Source: Petrosia ficiformis (lineage: Eukaryota > Porifera > Demospongiae > Haplosclerida > Petrosiidae). Taken from it: 64,000 nt of DNA. The stretch is taken from the NCBI GenBank assembly GCA_947044365.1, contig OX345638.1:7449201-7513200 (forward strand), read 5' to 3'. Below the pieces are notes generated by a model, which did no database searches, was not told where the DNA came from, and saw only the letters and a program-made list of their open reading frames with translations. The stretch's first letter is position 1. Every line of letters starts with the position of its first letter. A program made the position numbers and the translations under genes. Below are positions 52,501 through 63,214 of the stretch, piece after piece.

Positions 52501-52942
52501 TGTAGATGATCAATCAGTTTGGAGGAAAGGAGCTAAAACTGCTGATGATGGAACAGGAGGTGAATTTATACTTTATAAATATTCATTAACTTCCTTTATA
52601 AACATTATAGGTCTTATACCAGATAATGAAGACTTGTTGTATTATATGTCAGGTGTTACAGAGATACAGTTATTTTGTTCATCTCTTGGTCTGGGATCAG
52701 AATGTAGTGTAATTGTTAGACAATATACCTATCTTGATGATCAGAAATACGAAATACTCCGAAAGTGGAAACAGTTAAAATCAAGGACTTGGAAAGAGTT
52801 CGTTCGTTCTCTTGCGTTGTCGAGGAAGTGTAAAGTTGCTACAGAGTTAGCAAGTGAACATTCCGTAACTTTTAATCCTTCAGATCGTGATGATAAGAGA
52901 GTGCTGACCAAATGTAAAGATATAAATAGTTCTGTAAAATAA
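43593..52942 (+). CDS. Roc-COR GTPase with CARD-like and death domains
   Basis: Proposed exons: 43593-43607 (MAQYD), optional codon-sized units (see 44271-45535), a 4-nt AAAG at 46177-46180, 46291-47996, 48452-48739, 48805-48853, 48952-49284, seven 54-nt exons at 50316-51032, 52506-52559, 52611-52942. Phases fit throughout; about 1050 aa. Roc domain: P-loop GSAGAGKS (about 28-35), G3 WDCGGQPQF (about 160), G4-like TRGDK (about 249). COR continues to about 570 (VILSPKWFVDCLGKVL, DVTQFFLPAALRKF). A Cys exon follows (FICCDPKCPPSSD, CQDSLLCDEN). Then a CARD-like helical domain (LREYHGEISDVLNVSKDSLL; DEYLRHIVKKIKG), an 18-aa repeat linker and a death domain (EILRKWKQLKSRTWKEFVRS, KVATELASEHSV). 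Roco proteins with death folds resemble DAPK/MALT-type and NLR-like signalling; an innate sensor role is inferred. Reading on past 49284 gives a stop at 49362-49364 and an 824-aa form. The 5' microexons are the weakest part. Confidence 0.75.
44271..45535 (+). repeat. Nine 138-bp units, each with a variable triplet between splice motifs
   Basis: Unit core: ACAACTTTGACCTTTCTATTG, a pyrimidine-rich stretch, AATCTACTAG, a triplet, then GTGAGTATCATA. Triplets lie at 44357 (AGA), 44495 (GTG), 44633 (TTG), 44771 (CCT), 44895 (GAA), 45033 (TTT), 45172 (CCT), 45310 (CCT) and 45448 (AGA). Spacing is 138-139 except 124 between the fourth and fifth. Flanks are almost invariant while the triplet changes. 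All units lie in intron 1 of the Roc-COR gene, in sense orientation. Confidence 0.9.
45568..46046. mobile_element. piggyBac-like MITE, copy 2
   Basis: CCCTTAGAGGAC at the left and CCTGTAAGGG at the right are inverted 11-bp ends, flanked by TTAA on both sides (45564-45567, 46047-46050). TTAA targets and CCC termini are piggyBac hallmarks. Intronic in the Roc-COR gene. Confidence 0.8.
48076..48265 (+). mobile_element. Long fold-back with a tRNA-like centre
   Basis: Arms: AAATTCTAATTAATAAGG, CTGAAAGAGGAAAGTGA and the inverse TCACTTTCCTTTTTAATC, CTTATTAATTAGAATTT. The centre (48149-48222, 74 nt) begins GGTTGTCA and ends TGACAACC, with an A-box-like ACCTCAGTGGTGAGAGC and a B-box-like GGGTTCAATTCC. 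The anticodon arm is not canonical. It lies in an intron of the Roc-COR gene. Confidence 0.7.
50316..51032 (+). repeat. Seven tandem units each carrying a 54-nt exon
   Basis: Exons 50316-50369, 50426-50479, 50536-50589, 50646-50699, 50756-50809, 50866-50919, 50979-51032. Each follows TGTAG (the last CAAAG) and precedes GTAGGT (the last GTAAGT). Period 110 bp: 54 exon and 56 intron. Phase is 1-1, so any number can be included. Encoded repeat SPITQQGLNSEQQTPVP, with T/A, Q/H and N/H variants and a K/R junction residue; the last copy is LPRIQHGLTSEEQAQGR. A truncated eighth start lies at about 51282 and the left flank is repeated at 51185. Confidence 0.9.
51754..52048 (+). CDS. Alternative or relic 3' exon with transmembrane tail
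   Basis: NPHYIVLRSGKEQTCQDSLL, CDENKHRHRKPTPREAYWF and PGEIPKF duplicate the Cys exon at 48452-48739. They continue into a membrane helix SVMSVIVLIIAITIGLFYIH and a short tail EYGYGYHNRI, then stop. At its 5' edge it is 2 nt shorter than the original, which disturbs the frame before SSNPHY. It could be the tail of a deleted paralogue or a membrane-anchored alternative end. Confidence 0.5.
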
Positions 52943-54488
52943 TTATTTAAAAAACCATGCCCACATTATTTCTTTTGCATAATTATGTATATAAAGCTAG
53001 TAATAATAATTATTGTTGCTATTGTTATTTCATCCCCTACAATGCTTTCCTTGGAGGTAACAGCCTAGTATGAACGAGTGGAGACAATGATGGTAGAAGA
53101 AGCATTGCTTTGTGGCTCAGATATGAGTAGTAAAAGTAACATGACTACATACTACTTCTGTTCACCATATATGCATGATAACTAAAAGACAGGATAATTA
53201 TGTTACTATTTACATGTATATAAAAGTCGTTAAAATTTCTTGCCTCCCACACTGACTGTACTGTGCATATGAGTGAACTGTTTCTATGTGATTGGATACT
53301 GTCCTGTTTACATAGCATGCCAATTGAAGATTGAGGATGGTGCTTGCCAATGCATGGAAGTGTAAATAATCTTGTGCATGCAAGTATATTATTTGATTTA
53401 AAAATGAATAGCTAATGTTCAAAACGATCTATCTTTTCATTGGAAAGGAAGTCCTTAGCTCACACTGATATTGTATGCATACTTTTTACTTTAATTTATT
53501 CTTGTAATATACATCATTCATTGATTCATCATCCATAAACTACCCATACACAATGAATACACAATGAATACACAATGAATACACAATGAATACACAGCAT
53601 GCACAAAATCTTAACGAAACAGTGTGATACAACAAGTCTTCATTATCTGGTATAAGACCTGTTTATAAAGGAAGTTAATGAAGATCTATAGCTATAGTTA
53701 TATAATAAAAGAAAAGAAAAGAAGACGTTAATTATAAATTTTAACCGGAAGGGTTTGGTGGTAACAAAATACAATGTAGAAAGGTGTGGCGGCATTCTCC
53801 CTCATGAAACATTTAGACTTTATTAGTTCCTCTGATATTATGATTCAGATATAAACTACGTATAGTTTGGAAGGTTTAGGTTCATTTCAGCTGCTCTCAT
53901 CTTCCCTAATCAATTTACTTTTGTATCATAATATAAAACTGCACTCAATCCTAACAATGAGAATAATTGTATGTTATAATGATGACATAGCTATCCCCCT
54001 ATGGTTTGGTAGGTTTAATAGAAGTAGGCGAAATGAGAGCATGCCGTTTGGAAAACGCATGCACCTTAACTTGTTATGAAGGGACACATGACGACATCAG
54101 AACTTGTAATACATATTCTAATAGGCTACACTCAATCTGCAAATGGACAAAGACTGGCCAACAAGATAAAATTTTATTTATGATCCAGGTAAATACTTGA
54201 AAAATGTTTCAACACAAGTATATATATATTGTTTTGGATCAAAAAAATTTGAATACATTGCAATCATGGAAACCACATTATAAATAAAGAATTTTGTTCA
54301 TACTAATTATATCCTAAAAATAGTTATAATAAAATAATTATTTATGATTACAAATACTTTGTTACACTAGTGAGCTTAATAAGCATTAATTATTATTTAT
54401 TAATTATATATACATTATGACTTGTTATGAAGTTTAATATAATACAAATTGTTTTAATAAATGATAAATATAACAGTATTTCAATAAA
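52943..54488. other. Intergenic
   Basis: No gene seen. 53540-53595 has CACAATGAATA tandem repeats. 53628-53682 is an inverted copy of the last intron/exon junction of the Roc-COR gene (52588-52640). Confidence 0.6.
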
Positions 54489-57400
54489 TTAAGTGCTTGT
54501 TGAATCAAATGATGAGGTCCGCTGTCTCTTGTCTATTCTATTTTGCATAGCAATATAATTACTCTTCAACTGAACACCGTACTAGAGAGAGACAGAGAGA
54601 GAGAGAAAGAGAGAGAGAGACAGAGAGAGACAGAGACAGAGACAGAGACAGAGAGAGAGACAGAGAGAGAGAGAGAATAATTATAGGTAGTCTCATCTCC
54701 ACACGTGGCAGTCTGGAGATGAGACTAAGACAGATGATAATAATCAGAAGGGCAAGCCTGAGCGAGCAAGCATCTCTGTTTACACGTTGAAAATTGCATT
54801 AAATAAATAGGAGAATATGGTAACCGTCCATCAAAGTAGCATTTAAGATCAGAGAGTATTCGTTGACCTGATCTTGTCCAGGCTTGCCTCAATCATGATG
54901 TTAAATTATAATAAAATGACATCACAGGAATATAATATGTACATGTAATAGTTAAAGCAGCCTTCAAGTGCATTATGGAAATAATGAAAAGTGTGCTGGT
55001 GAAAAGTGTGCTGGCACAACTCTCATACTAAAGTACCTATAGCACAAAAGAGTAAGTGAGTGTTTTAACTCATTTTTAAACTCATTTTATGATGATATGT
55101 GGATCAACCTCAATGGATTTATTTTATTATTAGTTTAACATATAATTAATGTAACTACCTTCACTAGTCTAATTCCTGATATCCATTTTATATAACTGTT
55201 ATAATCTTCTGCACAGAATAATTTCAGATCTTTCTCTCTCCAAGAATTAACAGGCTATGAGAGGAAAGGACAATAAAAATATATTTATTATCAGAAAACA
55301 TTCATTGAAAGTTGGGCTAATACTACAAACCAATTATCAACATACCTTCATTATAAAACAATGTTGTGATATTAATGATTGTTTGCCGTTCCATTCTGTA
55401 TATAATATAGGTATGTATAGACACTGGTCTGTACCTGATATTAAATCCATTCTGTTTGATTTCTGATAAGAGAATATATGTAAATTTAGTTTGTGTATGT
55501 GTGTATGTATGTATGTATGTATGTACATGTATGTATGTATGTATATTTTATGTATATGTGTATGTATGCATGTATGTATGTATGTATGTATGTATGTATG
55601 CGTGTATGTATGTATGTGTGTATGTATGTATGTAAGTATATGTATGCAAGGGCGTAGCTAGCAGTAGGCTAGGGTAGGCTTTAGCCTACCCTGACATTTT
55701 GAACTTATTTCTTAATTAATTCTCAAAATATTGTATATAATAAAATTAAAATAAATTATATACTTACAGGATAAAAAATATGTTGGAAATATAATTGTTT
55801 TCCAGACAACTTTTGATTCTTTTCAGTAAATACACTTCTATAGCGCCACGCCATATTAAACGAATAGGCTGGGTTAGTCAATTGTTACGAATATTATTAA
55901 TTGACCACACCCATCATGAATGATTAATTAGCTATAATTTTCGGCGTGCTGCGCGCGCCATTTTCTTTTAGCCTACCCTATTCATTCTTCCTGGCTACGC
56001 CCTTGTATGTATGTATGTAATTATATAAGTATAATTATGTATGAACACATAATATACATATGTACCTAAGTATGTATGTATGTATATATCCGTATGTATC
56101 TACATGTATACATAATTATGTATGTGTACATGTGTATGTACAGATATATATGTATGTATATACATAGATATCTGTGTATATAACACTATATATATATATA
56201 TACATGTATATATACTTTTGTTGGTGCAACAGAATATAATCCCAGTGATCCTAAACAGAAAGGACTTCTTGTCCAATTGAATCTACTACCCCCTTTAGTA
56301 TAATGTAACGTTGATGACATGTTGGGAACTTTATTATCTTTAAAGTACTGAGATATTGATCCTTTTGGGAGCTATAAAAAGAAAAATAGACTAATAGGTA
56401 GATAGATGGATAAATAGATGGATGGATAGATAGATAGATAGATAGATAGAAGATAGATAGATAAATAAATAGATGGATGAAAGATTGTATGAACGGATAG
56501 ATGGATGGATGGATGGAGGAATGAATGAAAGTTCGAATTAATTAATTATTGGTGGATGCCTACAGGATTATTCTGCCATAGGATGTATTTATCCAAGTAT
56601 GTGTGAAGTTGTAAACGAGGTGGGTTCTTCTTGGGCCAATATGACATTATTTCCTTGATTTGCTCATGATCTTCCAGTGGACGTTCTGAGATAGAAATTA
56701 AACATTGATTTATCTATTAATCTATCCATCCATTCATCCACCCAACCATCCATTCATCCATCTGCCCATCCATCGACCCAACCAACCACCTATCCATCCA
56801 TACATCCGCCCATCCATCCATCCATCCAACCATCCATCTAACCATCCAATCATCCATCCATCCATCTATCCATCTTTTATAATATTCTAATTCCAAACCT
56901 ATTTTCAATAGCTCATGTACTTCAAACAAGGTGTGATAGAGTTGAAGCTGTACACCTGCTTTATCAGCAGCTCGGAATATAACAGTAATGACAGGGGCAT
57001 CCTCTCTGATTTGTACTTCAACTGGTCTACTTCCTTCAATATCAACAGTCACCATAATCTATTTTAATAATTATTATAACAACATACATGTATATACATA
57101 TATATATAGTTATTGTTTCATTGTGGTCTTGAAAAAGTAGATTAAGTTTGTCAGTCAGGGGTCTCATTTGTAGGGATGTGCGATACAACTACATAACAGT
57201 ATTATGTATCGCTGCCAAAATTATCACGATACGATACAGTATCATGATATTTGAAATAATATTGAAACACCTATAAAATGTAAATAAACGTCCCATTTAC
57301 TGCTTGGAAATATGACAATTAATTCAATTATCTTATTATATTGTATTGCAATTTTAAATTATTGCGGACAATTAATAATCGTTGGACAATTAATAATTGT

Positions 57401-58376
57401 TAGACAATTAAAATTATTAAAATTTGGTTGATTTGCACAGTGTGTACACAAGTACATAATATACCTGTATACACTATACACTATAAATAGTGTAAATTAT
57501 TAAAGTGTATGCATGCATTACAGTATCATTATATACATTGTAAGCACATACATGGTGTACATGTATGCACATGTACATTGTAATATCTATGTGTAAATGC
57601 TACAAGCGTATCATCAGAACGCATTTTCAGCCTCGGTGGAAACATTGTGACAAAAAAACGATCATGCATGAAACCACACACAGTCAATGAACTGGTATTT
57701 CTTGCAAAAAACTTGTAATACATTATAGTTCTTGTTTGAGTAAAAAAAAAATCACAATTAATTGTATAATCACAATTAAATACTTGACAATTAATCGTTA
57801 CCACAACATTTGATATTGCCAAGCTCTAGTCCTATTTGAATGTAGAAATGGTAAAAGAAATCAATGAAATTTACGTGCACTAGCTTTTATAATTACTTTT
57901 AGGTATCAAATTAGACAAATTAGAAAAACTATGTTTACTAAACTGTCCATTCCAGTGTATCGATACACCAAAAGCCAATATTGTATCACGATATTGAATG
58001 AAAATATTGATATTTCGATATATCAATACGTATCGCACATCACTACTCATTTGTCTGTTAGTACAATCATTATTACCTAATGTATTTGTGTGGCTGTGTG
58101 CTTAATTAACTAATTTCAATATAATTTCATACCTGTCTCTTTGGAGTACCTTTAACCTGTAATTGCTAGCAAAGAAAGATTGAATCATAAAATGTGGAAA
58201 CTTTAATTACATCTTCCTATACATGTGTACCTTTGGTTTCCTTGACGATGAGAGAAGTTGTGCTTCTGATGATGTCAGTTGCGTTTCATCTGTTAAATTG
58301 GTGTGACTTTTATTAGATTTTATCATCTCATCAAGTCCCTTTATCATGTCACTTAGTTCATTAGCAACCAGCGTTG
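54489..58376 (-). CDS. RA-PH adaptor (MRL / Grb7-10-14-like), 5'-incomplete
   Basis: Minus-strand exons: 58376-58231, 58156-58133, 57058-56899, 56685-56564, 56371-56216, 55462-55346, 55254-55159, 54581-54489; all phases agree, about 304 aa recovered. The N-terminal helical piece [20 protein letters not shown] is followed by an RA domain ([48 protein letters not shown]). A PH domain follows ([67 protein letters not shown]), then a short tail ending SSFDSTST. The order RA then PH with the LCAED...W..GIR signature is that of RIAM/lamellipodin and Grb7/10/14, which link small GTPases to membranes and actin. No SH2 or proline-rich tail follows. The start is not found; a 20-nt candidate exon at 60021-60040 (FANIFP) has the right phase. 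Confidence 0.75.
54583..54676. repeat. GAGA/GACA purine repeat
   Basis: About 90 bp of nearly pure purine/C repeat directly upstream of the last RA-PH exon. Confidence 0.95.
54688..54727. repeat. Palindrome with TAGTCT / AGACTA ends, copy 3
   Basis: TAGTCTCATCTCCA and the inverse TGGAGATGAGACTA around CACGTGGCAGTC. Confidence 0.9.
55495..55646. repeat. (TATG)n microsatellite
   Basis: GTAT repeat, continued at 56006-56160 beyond the MITE. Confidence 0.95.
55647..56005. mobile_element. MITE with CAAGGGCGTAGC ends
   Basis: CAAGGGCGTAGC and GCTACGCCCTTG are inverted ends; TAGGCTTTAGCCTACCCT and TTTTAGCCTACCCTATTC are subterminal. TATGTATG on both sides would be an 8-bp TSD but lies in a TATG repeat. 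Confidence 0.8.
56395..56525. repeat. (GATA)n / (GATG)n microsatellite
   Basis: Intronic repeat in the RA-PH gene. Confidence 0.95.
56720..56880. repeat. (CATC)n / CCAACCA microsatellite
   Basis: Intronic CCAT-type repeat in the RA-PH gene. Confidence 0.95.
57171..58045. mobile_element. Non-autonomous hAT element with perfect 8-bp TSD
   Basis: Ends TAGGGATGTGCGATAC and GTATCGCACATCACTA. The TSD CTCATTTG flanks both (57163-57170, 58046-58053). No transposase is readable inside. It sits in an RA-PH intron. Confidence 0.9.
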
Positions 58377-58404
58377 CTATAAAAATGATGTACAGATAAA
58401 TTAT

Positions 58405-58590
58405 ATAGTATGTATGTATGTATGTACATGTATGTATGTATGTATGTATGTATGTACATGTATGTATGTATGTATGTATGTATGTACAATGTATGTATGT
58501 ATGTATGTACATGTATGTATGTATGTACATGTATGTATGTATGTATGTATGTATGTATGTATGTATGTATGTATGTATGTACAATGTATC
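58405..58590. repeat. (TATG)n microsatellite
   Basis: GTAT repeat with TACATG interruptions. Confidence 0.95.
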
Positions 58591-58599
58591 ATATATTAT

Positions 58600-59572
58600 A
58601 AGGTATTGTGAGTTAACTATAACTAAAACCTCTTTTAGTAAGGTATTGTGAGTTAACTATAACTAAAACCTATTTTAGTAAGGTATTGTGAGTTAAAACC
58701 TCTTTTAGTAAGGTATTGTTAGTTAACTATAACTAAAACCTCTTTTAGTAAGGTATTGTGAGTTAACTACAATGTATAACTAAAACCTCTTTTAGTAAGG
58801 TATTGTGAGTTAACTATAACTAAAACCTCTTTTAGTAAGATATTGTGAGTTAACTATAACTAAAACCTGTTTTAGTAAGGTATCGTGAGATAACTATAAC
58901 TAAAACCTCTTTTAGTAAGGTATTGTGAGTTAACTATAACTAAAACCTCTTTTAGTAAGGTATTGTGAGTTAACTACAATGTATAACTAAAACCTCTTTT
59001 AGTAAGGTATTGTGAGTTAACTATAACTAAAACCTCTTTTAGTAAGGTATTGTGAGTTAACTATAACTAAAACCTCTTTTAGTAAGATATTGTGAGTTAA
59101 CTATAACTAAAACCTGTTTTAGTAAGGTATCGTGAGATAACTATAACTAAAACCTCTTTTAGTAAGGTATCGTGAGATAACTATAACTAAAACCTCTTTT
59201 AGTAAGGTATTGTGAGATAACTATAACTAAAACCTCTTTTAGTAAGGTATTGTGAGTTAACTATAACTAAAACCTCTTTTAGTAAGGTATTGTGAGTTAA
59301 CTATAACTAAAACCTCTTTTAGTAAGGTATTGTGAGTTAACTACAACTAAAACCTCTTTTAGTAAGGTATTGTGAGTTAACTATAACTAAAACCTCTTTT
59401 AGTAAGGTATTGTGAGTTAACTATAACTAAAACCTCTTTTAGTAAGGTATTGTGAGTTAACTATAACTAAAACCTCTTTTAGTAAGGTATCGTGAGATAA
59501 CTATAACTAAAACCTCTTTTAGTAAGGTATTGCGAGTTAACTGTAACTAAAACCTCTTTTAGTAAGGTACAT
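58600..59572. repeat. 40-bp minisatellite, third block
   Basis: About 24 copies of the unit seen at 33340-34800, with more variants (GATAACTATAACT, CCTGTTTT, ACAATGTATAACT). A higher-order repeat of several units is visible (58750-58970 and 58975-59110 share the same variant order). Confidence 0.95.
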
Positions 59573-60402
59573 TGAACTGGTTATTTTAACCCTTATTTGG
59601 TCACAGGAGTTTCAATGCTGTATTGATAATAAATATTATGCTTGTGAGGTATAAATTATTTCTCATTCAATTATCTCCACGGAACAAAGTTATTTGCTAA
59701 CAAATTCCAAGACTTTGTACTCATAATAACAAAATTAATAACAAATAACAGATAAGAAATAAATTTTAAAAACATTTGAAGTACCATTAATGTGAAATAA
59801 TATACATAATAATAATAATAATAACATACATACATACATACATACATACAGTGTACATACATACATGTACATACATACATACATATGTAAATGTATAAGT
59901 GAAACAACAAAATCATAACATTTCATTTTTTTTTCAAAAACATACACAGGTCATGCATTCATCTGACGTCACAAGACAATACATCACATGACACAATACA
60001 TAGTGAATTTTTATACTCACATGGGAATATATTAGCAAATCTATTTTTAGGACGATTTTTGAAATGTTTTTAAAAATGTATTTGTTACCATAAGTACAAA
60101 GTTGTAGAATTTGTAACCAAATAAGAGTTAAAATAATCGGTTCATTTTCACAATGTATTTTGAGTTAACTATAACTAAATTATAGGTCTATTGCAAAAAT
60201 CATAACTAACTAAAATTAAAATAGGGTAGTATTTGGTTTTCCTTTAGTTATCAAAACGTCTTCAGTAAGACACACATACTATTTCAGCTAACAATACTAA
60301 TAAAGTGGAATCATTAGATGATCATTAACATTATTAAAAATCAATCATTAGATTATATTATTATATAACTAATCTTCCTAGATACTATATAATCTTACTA
60401 AC
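59573..60402. other. Duplicated intron 4 sequence
   Basis: 59575-59780 and 60060-60402 match 34920-35120 and 35290-35630. The middle (59790-60060) is unique to this copy and holds a (CATA)n run and the 20-nt candidate exon at 60021-60040. Confidence 0.65.
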
Positions 60403-63214
60403 CACTTTTAGTAAAAAGTTGTAAGGACGTAGAATATATTTCTTGCAGAGATCAAGAGCTCTTGTAGTAGATGGCTCATCCCAACCAAACTTTTCACTAC
60501 GCTACAAGACAAGAGTAAATAAAAACAAGTCAGATGTGATAATAATGATTAGTGAAAAATCATTGTATCTAGCACAACATATTATACTGATATATGAAGG
60601 GCAGTGTCTCCAACTACAAGGATTTTATGAAATTATTACAATGAACACAGATTATGAAAGTTACACTAAAAGTATGGAAAGTGGACATACTTTAACTAAA
60701 AACATGGGAGTGTCTTTCAGTAGTAGCTCTGCATCTAGTAAAACCTCTAGTAGTGAGTCTACAGCTAGTGAAGAAGTATATTAGGTGTACTGACATTGTT
60801 AGGGTTATACCAGGATATATTTCTTCTCACTCAAGCCAGTAATTATTGTATTCTGTAAGAATGGCTATCCTTATATGAAGTGACAACCCATATTTGGCTA
60901 TATGGTTTAACTCATGAATCAACTATGATTACATGTAAATTACCATGACTCAGCAGATATATCTATGAATATGATTTGTAATGCTATGTATAAACTCACT
61001 GGGTAAGTTAATAAACAGTGGTGTGGAAACAGCTAGTCATGCAGGACATTTTCCGATAATCTAGAAGAATGTCCCATAAATTGAAACTGAGCTGTATACA
61101 AAGTATATGGGGAGCAAGACAAGAGTGGTGAAAGTAGACCAAAATGTCTGGTAATTGGCTCACTATTTCCAAAACCCCTCTTTTATAAAACTAGCTTTCT
61201 TTATAATAATTATAATTTATGACGTAATTACTCATTAGTGTTTCAAAGTCTCCTGATTCTATAAAACTAGATGTAAATCTACCATCTATAACAACTTCTG
61301 AGTCCTGTTGACTAGTAACACTTGAACCACGGCTAGGTAAGTCAATAACATCGAATTCCTCACCTCCTGTTTCTCTGAAAGGGAAAAAAAGGAGAAAGAT
61401 TTAAAGTTTAAAATTACTGGACGCCCGGGATTGTCTGATTCCAAGTATCACCAGATTCCCATTCCAATACTATGAACCCAGCATCACCAGATTCCCATTC
61501 CAATACTATGACCACTAGGCCACTAGAGCCTGGGCAGAAGAACAATTATATAAAGATCAAATATCACTTAGTTTGCTAAATGGCATACCACAGTACTACT
61601 GCTGAATACTATACAAGTATAACACTCTATAAAGTATACTTAGATTGGTATCATCATCATCACTATTATAATACAGCTTACTAGCCCACACATAGGGCCT
61701 AGTGTTAACATTTACTGTACCAAGATTTGCTAGAATCCCCCCCCATGGAAGTTAGCTTACCAATTGCATCAACTCTATATGTCCATCCAACCCCCCACTT
61801 CATTCAACATTTCCAAGAATCTCCCAATTATCAATTTTAGTCCCCCTAAATGAAGACTGTACTACGCCTATTAAAGCTATAACTAACTGATGGAGAGTAT
61901 AAATCCATCATCTGCGATTTTGAACCACGGGTTACTCGATTCCCAGTTAGGTGCTCTAACCACTAGGCCATTGGAGCTTAGGCAGATAAGCAAGTATAAA
62001 TACTAGTTCAAATATCTGGTTTTGTTGTCTCTAAATATAAATTGACAAAGATGTTATTATGATTACCTGTGAGTGTACAAGGTGTAAGGTCGAGAGCGAC
62101 GTTGATTGCTTGTGGTATGGGTTGGTTGGCGGGGACTACGTTCAGAAACCTGTTTCTTTGAGTCTTGTCTGTTATCAGAGTTTCTGCCACCTCCTGTGTG
62201 TGTGTGTGTGTGTATATATGGATGAGAGTATGTGTATCAGAGATATCTAGAGCTAGCATAGTGTCATACTATAAAAACTGTATACATGAGAAATGATGTT
62301 ACTGTCAATGTGTCAAAATAAACTATAACTTATTTACATCAAAAGAATCAAGACAGATTAACAACAGAGGTATGGAAATAGTCAGGCAATTCAAACATTT
62401 CAGCCTATTTTCATCACTGCTCCCCATATACTTTGTATACAGCTCAGTTTCAATTTACAGGACATTCACTAGATTTATCAAACAATGTCCTGATCACTGG
62501 CTATTTCCACACCCCTGTGTACATTGTAGAATATAACCTTATAACTTGAGTGCATGAAAAATCCTGATTTTATATACATGTACTTAGCTCTTACAACAAA
62601 AGACATTAAACATAATATCACAGGACAAACCCAAGCAGAATAATATAAATACATGAATGATTCACTTTGTTGTCCATTATCAGGGCTACACAAATAAATA
62701 CATCAAAATGTACATTTCAGGGGTCCTAGATGCACTGTGTCAGATACACATTATAACATACACATGTACATAATTATAATCACATTTTCCATTGATCCAT
62801 TGATCCATTCATTCACCCATTCATCCATCCATTCATCCATTGGTCCATCGATCCATCGATCCATCCATCCATCCATCCATCCATCCATCCATCCATCCAT
62901 CCATCCATCCATCCATCGATCCATCCATCGATCCATACATCCATCCATCTATCCATCGATCCACCCATCCATCCATTCATCCATCCATTCATATATCCAT
63001 CCATCTATTCCACTCTTCACTTACCAGTCCATGAATTCCATTTCTTCTTCACAGTACTGACTACAGAGAGCTCATTCCCTTCTGAATTAGATCGGGCCCC
63101 ATTACGACTCTCATGTACGACCTCTATCTGAGGAACATCATCAGACTTCCCAAGAGTGGTACTCATTTCTTGGCTTGCATCTAACAATGGTCTGTCCAAT
63201 TTATTAATACTCAT
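60403..63214 (-). pseudogene. Partial duplicate of 7TM gene exons 1-4
   Basis: Exons 63214-63025 (MSINKLDRPLLDASQEM), 62193-62067, 61374-61236, 60501-60403 have the same lengths as the original (190, 127, 139, 99 nt) and nearly the same sequence. Exons 5-13, with all membrane helices, are absent; the RA-PH gene follows instead. The exon-3 donor is changed from CTAGTGAGT to CTAATGAGT, destroying the GT. This argues for a pseudogene, or for exon 3 being skipped if the promoter drives something else. Confidence 0.75.

Noticed and set aside
53210..54200. Several 60-70 residue open frames
   Set aside because: No homology, codon or splice support; consistent with chance in AT-rich intergenic DNA.
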